Assembly: GCA_001724265.1 (NCBI GenBank)
Contig: MEDY01000254.1
Span: forward strand, 1-44,370
Source of the DNA: Rhizaria sp. SCN 62-66
Lineage: Eukaryota; Rhizaria, unplaced
Reading direction: 5' to 3'
Length of the DNA stretch: 44,370 bases
The stretch's first letter is position 1; each line of letters begins with the position of its first letter. Positions 20,726 to 31,236 of the stretch are shown piece after piece. The translations under genes were made by a program, and so were the position numbers. Under the pieces are notes generated by a model. It saw nothing but the letters and a program-made list of their open reading frames with translations, searched no databases and was not told the origin of the DNA.

Positions 20726-23700
20726 ATGAGCGCCCAGTCCTCGCACTGGTCCGAGGCGGGGGCCTCCCCATCGCGCGAGGCCGCCCTCTTCTCCGAGGTT
20801 GGCCAGCCTGATGACGCGCGCAGCCGCGAGTTCGTGGCGCGCAGTCAACGCAACTCGATGCACGTCCCCAAGACGTCTCGCCACCCGCCATCGTCCACCA
20901 TCACCGCCGCCGGCGGCCGCGGGCTGCCTTGGGCCGGCACCACGGCCGTCGACCGCCTCTCGCGGCCCTCAGTCGCCGCGCAGGCGCTCGCGCAGACGCT
21001 TCCTGCCCGCTCCCGCGGCGCTGGCGCCGGCGCTGGTCTCTCTGCTGCGCCCTCTACTTCGTCGCTGCTGTTGCCGTCGCCGTCCTCGGCGACGCTAACG
21101 CGCGGCATCACCTTTGCGCGCGCAGACCTGAAGCAGCAGGCCGTGGATCCCGAGGTTCAGGGCCTTGCGTCGCTTATCACCGTTTCCCGTGCGCCCTCCC
21201 GCGGGCCTCTCCCGCGGGACCGCGCCGCCGGCGCACTCAGCTCTACCTTCTCAGCCACCTACGGCAACGGGCCCATTGTCGTCGACGCCACGGGCGCCGC
21301 GGAGGGCTCCGGTGGCCTCTCGCGCACGCTGCCCCCGCGCGCCGCTACCACCCGCGGCGGCTCCTCTGCGCGCCCCGCCTCCGCCTCCGCAGCCAGCAGC
21401 TGGAACGGATCTGGCACCGCGCATGCGGGGAGCGACGCCGACCCCGAGAGCGCGCTGCAGCGGGGGCTCGCCGCGCGCCGCGGGCGCAGGCCCGGCTCGG
21501 CCGCGACCGGCGCTCCTGGTGGCGGCAGCGGCGTGCTGGGCCAGTCGCTCGCATCCGCGCTCGCACTCACATCGAATAACACCGATAACTCTCGTAACGG
21601 CTACTACGACGACGGCATCGGCGTTCACGGCGGCGACGACGATGACGACGAGGGCGGGCTGTCCCGCGGCGTCACCCTTAAGCCCGCCACCGCGGGGGGC
21701 GGCTCCCGCACCGAGCGCGCGCAGGCTGCACTGGCCGCCACGGTTCGCTCGCAGCAGCCCAGTGCGCCGTCGAGACAGCAGCAGACGGGCCCGCCGAGCG
21801 TGGAGGAGCTGGCCAGGCCCGCGGCGCTGTCGCGGACGGCGCGGCTGCAGCAGCAGGTGCTGGCGCGGGAGCTGGCCAAGCTGCAGCAGCAACAGCAGCA
21901 GCAGGAGCAGCAGCAGGGCCAGCAGCAGCAGAGCGACTCCGCGGCCCCCGCGCAGGGCGAGTCCGAGGCTGAGGCCGTTGCCGTGGCCCTGGCAACGCTG
22001 CGCCGCGCAGCGACCTCGCGCGCGCTGGCCGCCGACCCCAAGCTGGGCCCGGCTCTCGCCGCTGTGGCCGCGGCGCCGCTGCCGCCGTCGCTCGAGGCCG
22101 CCGTGCAGCGCAGGCTGGCTGACCCGGCGGGGCTGCGCGGGCCGCGCACGCAGGCCGTTGCCGTCGCCGCGGCCAAGCTGCCCGCGCGCCCCACGAGCGC
22201 CAGCGCAGCCGGCGCGGCCGGCGCGAACTACCTTGCAGCGGCGAGCAGCAGTGTGAAGAGACTGGAGAGCGAGACGGGCACGGGCGACGTCGACGTGATT
22301 GCCGTCGCGGCACACATCGGCACGCCCGCTGAGGGCGCCACAGCGCTGCCGCTGCCGGCGCCGCTGCCGCAGACGCTGGCCCAGACCCAGGCGCAGTCGC
22401 TGCCGCTGCCGCGGCCTGTGTCGGGCCGCCCTGTCACGACCGCTGCGGTGGCCGAGCCCAGCTCATACCGCCCCACCGCCGCGGCCGCACGCCCAGTGGG
22501 CAACACTCCTGCAACGGCTGCGAAGTCCGCATCCGCAGCGAAACCACCCGCCTCCACTGCGCCCGCGGTCGTGGCGGCGGCAGCGGCTATGGACGCCGTG
22601 GACGCGCACGGCGCCACCGGCGACGTCGAGGTCTCTGCCGCGGGCGCGGGCGCGGCGCCCTCTGAGACCTCGCTGGCCCCCGGCGGCGCCGTGCGGCTGC
22701 CCGCTGCAGACCCGTCGGCTCCGCGCCCCGCCGCCAATGTTGCTGCGGCGGCGAAGACGGTGGCGAAGGCGGCGGCTCCGCCTGTGGCTGCACGCCCCAC
22801 CGCAACTGCTGCGGCTGCTGCCGTGGCTCCAGCCGCTGCTAAGACCACAGCGCGTGCTTCAATCGCTCCCACCACCATCGCCACTGCTGCTCCTGCTGCA
22901 ACATCGTCACGCGCTCAGACACAGCCCCAAACGCAGTCCCAGGCTCGCGCCCAGCTGCAGCCGCAGCATTCGCAGTATGACTCGCACCCGCTGACCGTGA
23001 TGGACGGGGACGAAACGGGCGACATCGATCTCGCGTTCGGCGCTGCGCCCAGTGAGACCGCTTCCGTCGCCGCCGCTGTCTCGGTCACCGCCCTGCCCGC
23101 TGCCCCAATTGCAAGCAGTAAGCCCGCGACACAGCCGCAACCGCTGCAGCAGGCCACTCAGCAGCAGGCCACTGCGCGCACTGCGGCCACCCCTGCGACC
23201 GCGACGACGGCCCGCTCGACGCAACAGCAATCCGCCACCAAGCCCGTGCTCAAGTCCGCGGCTCCCGTCACCGCTCCCGCCGCTGCTGTTGCTGCCACCG
23301 CCTCGCCCGACGCCGACGCGACGCTCTTCCACGGCGACCGCACCGAGGACACCGGCGACGTGGACGTCACGGCGCGCGCCGACGCGGGCGTGGCACTGCC
23401 GACGGGCGCCGCGGACGTGGCGCCGCTGCCCGCGCGCTCACTCGCGCTGCTGCCCGCCTGCGCGAAGCCGCTGCGCAGCGCCGCCGCGGGCGCAGCGCGC
23501 AACAGCGGCTCGCTGCGCCCCGCCGGCGTCTCAGCGGCGGCTGCGGCAGCGGTGGCGCGCTACGAGGCCGGCGACGACGAGGATGAGGAAGAAGAGCAGG
23601 AGTTCACAGCCTCGCACCGCGGCATCAGCCTCGCCGCGCCCGCCGCCAAGCCCACAGCCGCTGTCGCCAAGAAGTCGTCTCCGGCGCTGGCCGAGACCGC

Positions 23701-26700
23701 CCGCTCTACCGCCGCCGCCAAGCCCGTCGCCGCTGCTCCCGCCGCTGTTGTGGCCAAGACGGCCGCTGCGGCCGAGGACGAGGAAAAGACCAGCGGCGAC
23801 GTGGACCTGGCGGCCCCCACCGCGCTCGCCGTTGCCGCAACGGTTGGCGCAAGCTTCTCTGGCACACCCGCGCGCTTGCCAGCTGCCGCTGGCGTCGGCG
23901 CTCGCTCGAGCAATCAGCGCGCGCGCTCCGCTGCCGCTGCTGCTGCTGCTGTTGCAGTTGAGGAGCAGAAGGATGCTGACTACGACGACTACAACGACGA
24001 CTATGACGACTTTGTGGTGCATGACTGCCGTAGCGACGCTGCTGCCGCCGCGCTTGCGGACACCGTCCCCTCGTTGCAGTCTAAGCCGCAGTCTCAGCCC
24101 AAGCCGCAGCCGCAGTTGCAGTCGCAGGCTGGCGACGGCGACGGCGACGTCAACGCTGCGGCCGACTCCGCGACCGGCGACATCGACGTGTCGGCTTCGC
24201 ACGCGGGCATCTACGCGCCCTCGACCGCGCTGGCGCTGGGACCCCTGCCCGCGCACGCCGCGCTGCCCCGCGGCACGCCCAGCTCCAGTGCGCCTGCCTT
24301 CGCCCCCGCTTCTACGGCTGGCTTGAAGGCGGCCGCGCAGAGGCCCGCCGAGCTGCCGACTGCGCGCGCCAAACCCGCTCCTGTCGCGCCGATCATTCCT
24401 GCCGCTGCCGCTGCTGTTGCCGCATCAATGGCTGCCGCCGCTGCGCAGGCGACGACTCCGAAGTCTGCGGCGAAGCCCTCAGTCGCCCCTATCGTCACTA
24501 GCCCGACGGCGAATGCGGTTACGACTGCACGCGCCCCCGCGGCTGCCAGTTCGACTGGCGGCGTGACCGAGCTGGACAAGGCCAAGGACACCGGCGACGT
24601 CGACCTGGCCGCGCCCACCGCGCGCGCCGTGTCGGCCACCGCGCTCTCGGGCAAGCCGCCGGCCGTAGATCTCTCGCAGTTGCTTACGGCCAAGCTTGCA
24701 GATACTAATGCTGCTGCTGTGAAGCATGTCGCTGCCGCCATTAAGCCTGCTGCAGTGCCCGCACCTGCTGCCGCCGCCGCTGCGAAGCCTGCGGCAAAGC
24801 CCGCGCCCGCGCCGGCTCCCGCCGCGTTCGCGTCCTTCAGCGACGACAACGCCGACGACGACGACAACGACGAGAACGACGGGCGGTCCGCGCTGGACGT
24901 GACGGCGCTGAGCGACGCCGAGATCTACGGCAACGACGGCGACGAGGCGCAGCCCGCGCGCTCCGCCGCGGCCGCGCTGGACGACAGCACCGCGACGGGG
25001 GACGTCGACTTAGCGGCGGCGAACGCACTGGCGGTGTCGCCCACGCCGCTGCCCGCCAAGATCGCCAACAAGCCCGCTCTTACCGCCGCTGTCCCGGCCG
25101 CTGCTCCCGCCAAGACGGCTAAGACTGCGGTGGCGGCGACGGCTCCTGCGGCAGTCACGCGCGCCGCCGCCACTGTAATCGCGCCCACTGCTGCTAAGCC
25201 TGCAGTTGCGGCCGCGCCAGTTGCCGCTAAGGCTGCGACACGCCCCGTCACCACTGCTGCTGCTGCGCCCGGTGCCGCCACGCGTGCGCCCGCGTCTGTG
25301 CCTATGCTCTCGGTCGACGCCTCTGGCGCGACCGGCGACGTCGACACCGCAGCCGCCGCGGGCCGCGCGCCGTCCGGCACCGCGCTGCCCGCCGCGAAGC
25401 TGCCGCTGCTGCCCGCAGCCTCTGCTAGCGCCGCCAGCAAGCCCGCTGCCGCGCCCGCTGCTGCTGTGTTGGCGTCAGCGCTCGCTGCGCCCGTTCATTC
25501 GTCTGGCAGCCGCGGCGTCGACGTATCGGCAGCCGCGCGTCCTACCAAGCCCGCGGTTACTGCTCCTGTCGCTGCCGCTGCGTCGTATGCGCAGCCGCAG
25601 CTCGCTATCGAGGACGAGGCGGGCACCGGCGACCTGGATCTTGCGGCCCCGCACGGCGCCGCGCCCTCGGGCACTGCGCTCGCCGCCGCAATGTTCCCCG
25701 CGGCGACGATGCGGCTCCCCGCGGCGCCGGTCTCCAAGGCGCCGGTCAGCGCCGCGCCTGCGCGCGCACAGACCCAGTCGAAGCCCGATGCTGCGGTCGC
25801 TGCTCCTATTGTTGCGCGCGCTGCCGCAGCGCCCGTTGTGCCCCGTCTGGCCATCAACCCAGCCGCCGCCGATGCCCCTGCCTCTGCGGCGACGCGTCGC
25901 GTCTCTCCCAAGAACCGCAGCAGCAGCGGTGCCAATGCGGCAGCCCCGCTGGCGACCTCGCGCGGGCTGGAGACGGCGCGGGAGTCTGCCCGGGGCGAGT
26001 CCGCGCGCGGCGACACGCTGCGTACGGTGCTCGCGGCGAGCCAGTGGGCGGCCGAGGCCCAGGAGCAGCTCCGCGCCGCGGCCCCCGCGGCCGCCGCGGA
26101 ACTCGAGTCATCGCTGCGCAGCGCGCGCGTCGAGGCGCCCGTGTCGGAGCCCATGGCGCGCGCGCTCGCGGACGCGCAGATGGACCGGCTGTGGGCCACG
26201 GGCGCCGCGCTGGCCGGCGCGAGCGCAGCCGAGGCCGACGCGGCCGTGAGCACCGACGCTGAGGCGCAGCTGCAGGCGGCCATCGGCGGCATCGAACACA
26301 TCCTCGCCGGGCTCCGCGCGCAGGTCCGCGGCAAGGGGCTTGCGCAGACGCTCCCGCCGCCCTCCGCCGCCGGCTCGAGCTCCGCAGTTACCGGCGCTCA
26401 GCAGCAGCAGCAGCTGTGGGCGCCGCAGGGCACGGGCGACGTGTCGGCAGCGTTGGTGCCAGCGCTACTGCACCGCGTCAACGACCTGGGCGACGACACC
26501 GCACAGGCCGTGGCCGCGGCCGAGGCCGTCGCGCGCCGCTTCGGCGTTGCCGCGCCGTAGGCCAACTGGGACCACTTGACCGCGCCCGAGGACGCGGCGG
26601 CGTCGGCGGCCATGTATGCCGCGCGCGACAGCGTGCCGGAGTATCAGCGCGCTTTTGAGCGCACGCGCGCGGCGCTGCGGGCGCAGGAGCAGGGCATTCT

Positions 26701-26845
26701 GGAGCGAAAGGTGCTGGCGGAGCAGGTCAAGGGGCCGATGCCGTACTGGTGGGAGCTCAAGACGCCGGCCTTCGGCGACGAGGCCGCGCGCGAGAAGGCT
26801 TTCGGCGGCAAGAGCACGCAGACGCAGGGCGGCGCGCGCGAGTGA
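20726..26845 (+). CDS. Large low-complexity protein with ~11 T-G-D-V-D repeats; one UAG sense codon
   Basis: I do not recognise this ~2039-aa protein. It is dominated by Ala, Pro, Ser and Thr. From residue ~515 a motif recurs about every 100-145 residues: an acidic lead, then T-G-D-(V/I)-(D/E)-(V/L), a small-residue stretch with A-P-S or A-V-S, then T-A-L and L-P-A. Poly-Gln tracts occur near residues 390-410. The frame runs through TAG at 26558-26560 (codon 1945) into a non-repetitive C-terminal part (NWDHLTAPEDAAASAAMYAA, then PYWWELKTPAFG) ending in TGA. That tail has normal amino-acid diversity and could be a small domain. No transmembrane segment or signal peptide is evident. A scaffold role would fit the repeat layout but is a guess. 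The ATG at 20726 sits at the edge of GC-rich sequence. Confidence 0.75.
22277..26445 (+). repeat. Region of interspersed T-G-D-V-D motif repeats
   Basis: Copies lie near 22280, 22614, 23013, 23350, 23790, 24171, 24589, 24994, 25328, 25621 and 26430. Most read ACCGGCGACGTCGAC or close variants at DNA level. The linkers between them differ in sequence and length. Confidence 0.85.
26558..26560 (+). other. In-frame UAG read as sense (codon 1945)
   Basis: The frame stays open for 94 more codons of GC-rich, non-repetitive protein sequence, ending in TGA at 26843-26845. A stop at the TAG would leave this well-formed segment (PYWWELKTPAFG) unexplained. Confidence 0.85.
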
Positions 26846-27653
26846 AGTGGAGCTAATTCCCCACGCTATGTATTATTTTTACACTAGTTTGTGTTTGTGA
26901 ATCGTAAACGATTGCATCGGCCGTCATTGTGCAGCCGAACGACGTTTGCATTGCAGTTTTTGTCTTAAAAGTCTACAGAATGTGGTTCCTGGAGCTACAA
27001 ACAATACACACTCAGATTTATTATCTGCAACACAATATATGTTCTCATTTTATTGACTAAAATGATGTTATTATTGCTACAGATGTTGATATTGCTGCAT
27101 ATTCAAGTCATTTAACGGAGGCGTGACAGCCGTTTTTCGCAAGGCTCATGGGCGCGAGCCAACCCAGACGAGGCAGGTGCTGACTCATACCCTGGCGCAT
27201 TCTGAAAATGGTTGCAGCTGCCTGGAAAGTCCGTTAATTAGAGTTTTGACCGCAGATTACCAATTTAAGCTGTGGGATGTACTTGATATTTTAAGCTTCT
27301 CTTCCGAACAGTCTGATCTAGAGGAGGAAAAGACTCTGATATTACACCCATTAACGACTGTCGATGACGCAATGAAGCCGGAAAAAAACCGCTTTCTGTG
27401 CTCTTTTTCTGCATGCTAGGCGCGCATTTCGCTCCTAAATGTTGCCTGTGTGGTATTTTCTTGTTTGGAATTTGCTGTATTGATATAGAATTTCACCTCA
27501 TCACTTCCCGACATCCCCACAACTCCTTGCGATGCTTCCACCTGCTTCTCCCTTTCTTCAACTTGTCCCTTCGCCACACACGTGCCCTCTGCTTTTTTTC
27601 AACTCTCACTTTATTTATGGCGTTTTTATTGTACTTTCTTAGATTTCGGCGCG
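26846..27653 (+). other. AT-rich intergenic region, probable leader intron of the pyrophosphatase gene
   Basis: No confident gene is present. The last ~160 bases are pyrimidine-rich and end in TTTCTTAG at ~27642, a good 3' splice site 12 bases before the ATG of the pyrophosphatase. A leader intron is therefore likely. The frame of the pyrophosphatase is open, apart from two TAGs (27417, 27486), back to 27090. The composition argues that this is not coding. Confidence 0.5.
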
Positions 27654-30600
27654 ATGATCGGCACAGGGTACGCCCCGTTCGATCCGCAGAACCAGCAGAA
27701 GTCTGGCTTCGCCCCGCCGCCCGCAGCCACCAACCCCTTCCAGCCCCGCGGACCTGCTGCCCCCAGCGCGCCCCTCGCCGGCTTCCCCGCGCCCGGCGCC
27801 GCATTTCCCATGCCCGGCATGCCCGCGCCCGCCGCTGCCCCCGCTGCTGCTGCCGGTGGCGCTGCCGCGTCCCCCGTGAACCCCTACCTCAACACCGGCG
27901 CGCTCCCCCCGATGCCTGCCTTCGCCGCGCCCGCGCCCGCGCCCTACACCGCAGGCGCGCCCTACGGCGCCCCCGCCGCGCCCTATGGCGCCTCTGCCCC
28001 CTACACGCTTCCCGGCCAGCCCCCCGCCGCCCCTGCGCCGCTGCCGCAGCAGAAGCCGCTGCCGCCGTCGTATCAAATGCCGTCCCAGCAGCCTCCCCAG
28101 CAGTATCCGCAGCAGCAGCATCAGCAACAGGCGGTGTCGCCGACCGCGGGCGTTGTGCACGCGCTGTCTGCCGCGGCGGCCACCGGCGGCGGCGTCTACG
28201 CGACGTCCTACGCCGCGCCCGACCTCCACGCGCGCTCCAACAGCGGCCACAGCACAGGTCACACTGCGTCGGGAGCGGCCTCGCCGCTGGGCGCAGGCTT
28301 CCTGGCGGGTTATACCGGCGGCGCGGGCTCCGGCACGGGCGGCGCGTCGGGGCAGAGCTCCCCGTTTGCGCGCAGCCACGCGGACCCACTGCCAGGGCTG
28401 GGCTCGCCCGCCGAGCTCGCGCAGGCCTACTCGGGCGGCGCGGGCGGCGTCACTGCCGGGCACAGCAACAACGACGCGCGGCAGGCGCGCGCTGAGACGG
28501 CCGAGGCTAAGCGTGTCTTCACCGCGGCCGTCGGCGGCGCGCTAGCCGTGGCCGCCGTGGCCGCTCTCTGGGCGATGGCGTCGCTGGGCTTCAACTCGGT
28601 GTACCTGGTGCTCACGCTCGCCGTCGTCGCGGGCTCTCTCGTGTACGTGCTCGACGTCTTCCGCTGGGCCATGGCCTTCGAAAGCTACCACCCCGCCATG
28701 CGCACCGTTGCCGAGGCCATCAAGGAGGGCTCGGAAGGGTATCTGACCACTCAGTACACGGCCATTGGGCGCGTCGCCGTGGCCGTGGCCTCCGGGCTCG
28801 CGCTGCTGTACCTGTTCCGCACCAACCCTTTCGAGGGCGAAGTCCCGGCCACGCTGCTCGCGCTCTGCATTGGCGTGTCCTTCCTCCTGGGCGCCGCATG
28901 CTCCGCCGCCGCGGGCTACATCGGCGTCTGGATCTCAGTCCGCGTCAACGTGCGCGTCGCCGTCGCGGCGTCGCGCTACTCCTACGGCGACGCGCTTCTA
29001 CTCTGCTTCCGCGGTGGCGCGGTCTCCTCGGCGCTTTCAGCGCAGCTCTGCATCTTGGGCGTGGCCGTTCTGTACCTGCTCGCCAACACGGCCTTCGCAC
29101 AGTGGTTCGGCATCCCGCCGCAACACGTGCCCACGCTGCTCGCCGGCTACGGCTTCGGCGCCGCCTTCGTCGCGCTCTTTATGCAGCTGGGCGGCGGCAT
29201 CTACACCAAGGCCGCCGACGTGGGCGCCGACATGTGCGGCAAGATTGAGGCCAACATCCCCGAGGACGACGCGCGCAACCCGGCGGTGATCGCGGACCTG
29301 GTTGGCGACAACGTCGGCGACTGCGCGGGCTCCATGGCCGACGTCTTCGAGTCCATCTCGGCCGAGATCATTGGCACCATGCTGCTGGGCGCCACGCTTG
29401 TTACGGACGCTTTCAAGCACGCGCCCGCCTCGGCTACGGCCGCGCTGCTGCCCGGTGCTGCCGACACCGCGCTGCACCGGTACATCCTCTTCCCGCTCGC
29501 CGTGCACGCCGTCAACCTGCTCGTCTCGGCCGTCGGCATCGCCTCGGTCAAGGTCAAGGGCTCCGAGGACGCGCTCGTGCCCATGCAGGCCGGCTACGCG
29601 CTGTCCTCGGGCCTTGCCGCGGTGCTCTTCTCCCTCATCTCGTACCTCATGCTCGACGTGCCCGTCGCGCCGGGCGCCTGGTGGCGCTTCGCGCTCTGCG
29701 GCATCATCGGCCTCGCCACGTCGTTCCTGCTCATCGCGGCGACGCAGTACTACACTGACTCGAAGCACGCGCCCGTGCGGCGCATCGCGGCGGCCAGCAC
29801 TTCTGGCCACGGCACCAACGTTATCGCCGGCATCTCTGTCGGGCTCGAGTCGTGCCTGCTGCCTGCGCTCGTCATCACCACCGCGCTTCTCAGCTCCTAC
29901 GGCCTCGGCTACGGCTCCGGCCTGCCCCCCGTGCAGGCGGGCATCTACGGCGCTGCCATCGCCACCATGGGCATGCTCTCGACCGCGGTGTACGTGCTCG
30001 CCATGAACAACTTCGGCCCCATCGCCGATAACGCGGGCGGCATTGTCGAGATGTCGGGCTCTGCCGCGGCCGTCCGCGAGATTACCGACCGCCTCGACTC
30101 GGTCGGCAACGTCACCAAGGCCGCCTCCAAGGGCTACGCTGTTGGCGGCTCCGCGCTCGCGTGCTTCGTGCTCTTCCAGGCGTACTTGGACGAGCTTGCG
30201 ATCATCACTAAAATGCCGATCATCGTCAACCTTGCGCGCGTCGAGTGCATGTGCGCGGGCATTCTGGCCATCGCGATGATTTTCGTCTTCGCCGGCTGGT
30301 CCATGGACGCCGTGTCGACCACCGCGCAGCAGGTCGTTCACGAGGTGCGGCGCCAGTTCGCCACGCGCCCAGGCATCATGGACGGCTCGCAGCGGCCCGA
30401 CTACGCGCGCTGCGTCACCGTCGTCACCGAGGCCTCGCTGCGCCAGATGGGCAAGCCAGCCGCGCTGGCTCTGCTGTCGCCCATCGTCGTCGGCCTCGTG
30501 TTCAAGGCCGTGGGCGCGTACATCGGCGCGCCGCTGTTGGCCGTCGAGGTGCTGGCTACGTTCCTGCTCTTCGGCACGCTCACGGGGCTACTCATGGCCG

Positions 30601-30815
30601 TGTTCATGGACAACGCTGGTGGCGCCTGGGACAACGCCAAGAAGCTCATCGAGAGTGAGGGGCTCAAGGGTACCGACCAGCATAAGGCCGCCGTCACGGG
30701 CGACACGGTCGGCGACCCGTTCAAGGACACCGCGGGCCCCTCGCTGCACGTCATCATCACCACCATGTCCATGACCGTGCTCGTGCTCGGTCCCATGTTC
30801 CTCGGCGCCATCTGA
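27654..30815 (+). CDS. Membrane H+-translocating inorganic pyrophosphatase, K+-independent type, with a long N-terminal extension
   Basis: This 1053-aa proton pump is driven by pyrophosphate hydrolysis and in protists and plants sits in vacuole or acidocalcisome membranes. The core of ~768 aa (from ~286) has the family motifs: GGGIYTKAADVGADMCGKIE (Asp522 onward, pyrophosphate/Mg binding), IPEDDARNPAVIADLVGDNV with GDCAGSMADVFES, and the C-terminal GDTVGDPFKDTAGPSLH. Multiple hydrophobic spans fit the ~16-helix fold. GNVTKA places Lys822 where K+-dependent enzymes have Ala, so the K+-independent type is expected. The first ~285 residues are Pro/Ala/Gln/Gly-rich, probably disordered, and absent from typical members. 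The ATG at 27654 follows a likely splice acceptor. TGA ends the gene. Confidence 0.95.
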   Translation: MIGTGYAPFDPQNQQKSGFAPPPAATNPFQPRGPAAPSAPLAGFPAPGAAFPMPGMPAPAAAPAAAAGGAAASPVNPYLNTGALPPMPAFAAPAPAPYTAGAPYGAPAAPYGASAPYTLPGQPPAAPAPLPQQKPLPPSYQMPSQQPPQQYPQQQHQQQAVSPTAGVVHALSAAAATGGGVYATSYAAPDLHARSNSGHSTGHTASGAASPLGAGFLAGYTGGAGSGTGGASGQSSPFARSHADPLPGLGSPAELAQAYSGGAGGVTAGHSNNDARQARAETAEAKRVFTAAVGGALAVAAVAALWAMASLGFNSVYLVLTLAVVAGSLVYVLDVFRWAMAFESYHPAMRTVAEAIKEGSEGYLTTQYTAIGRVAVAVASGLALLYLFRTNPFEGEVPATLLALCIGVSFLLGAACSAAAGYIGVWISVRVNVRVAVAASRYSYGDALLLCFRGGAVSSALSAQLCILGVAVLYLLANTAFAQWFGIPPQHVPTLLAGYGFGAAFVALFMQLGGGIYTKAADVGADMCGKIEANIPEDDARNPAVIADLVGDNVGDCAGSMADVFESISAEIIGTMLLGATLVTDAFKHAPASATAALLPGAADTALHRYILFPLAVHAVNLLVSAVGIASVKVKGSEDALVPMQAGYALSSGLAAVLFSLISYLMLDVPVAPGAWWRFALCGIIGLATSFLLIAATQYYTDSKHAPVRRIAAASTSGHGTNVIAGISVGLESCLLPALVITTALLSSYGLGYGSGLPPVQAGIYGAAIATMGMLSTAVYVLAMNNFGPIADNAGGIVEMSGSAAAVREITDRLDSVGNVTKAASKGYAVGGSALACFVLFQAYLDELAIITKMPIIVNLARVECMCAGILAIAMIFVFAGWSMDAVSTTAQQVVHEVRRQFATRPGIMDGSQRPDYARCVTVVTEASLRQMGKPAALALLSPIVVGLVFKAVGAYIGAPLLAVEVLATFLLFGTLTGLLMAVFMDNAGGAWDNAKKLIESEGLKGTDQHKAAVTGDTVGDPFKDTAGPSLHVIITTMSMTVLVLGPMFLGAI

Positions 30816-31236
30816 GCGTTGCAGTAACTGCGGCAGTGATGACAGAGGTAGTGAGTACTGCGCGATGAATTCGACTTCTACGCGCACTTGTTGTACTTCC
30901 TACGGTTATATTATAACAAAACTCAATGGACTAACGAGAACTGACTCGTGACGTGATGTTAGTTTGTTTTTGCTAGAGAAGCGTTTAGCTGCAGGGCCTG
31001 CGTACTGGAGGGGTGTTTGTGCATCGATATCGACCACTCTTTGATGCTCAATAGTTTCATTTGTTATCGTCTTGTAGCTATGACGCGCATGATATGTCTT
31101 TGAATATCGTTATGATGAAATAAAACACTATTTTTCGCTACCTCAACTCTACTCTTTTTACGACAACTTCATTTGTATTGTTGTGATTGTTTTCAGTGAA
31201 TAAATATTGCTTACCGTTTACAAGCTCTTTGCAAGT
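30816..31236. other. Convergent 3' intergenic region
   Basis: This AT-rich spacer lies between the pyrophosphatase (+) and DPH6 (-). AATAAA on the plus strand near 31117 is a candidate polyadenylation signal. Nothing else is seen. Confidence 0.6.

Noticed and set aside
27123-27419. Separate small gene between the repeat protein and the pyrophosphatase
   Set aside because: It starts with GTG in the frame considered, is AT-rich unlike every other gene here and has no domain. Kept only as a possible leader extension.
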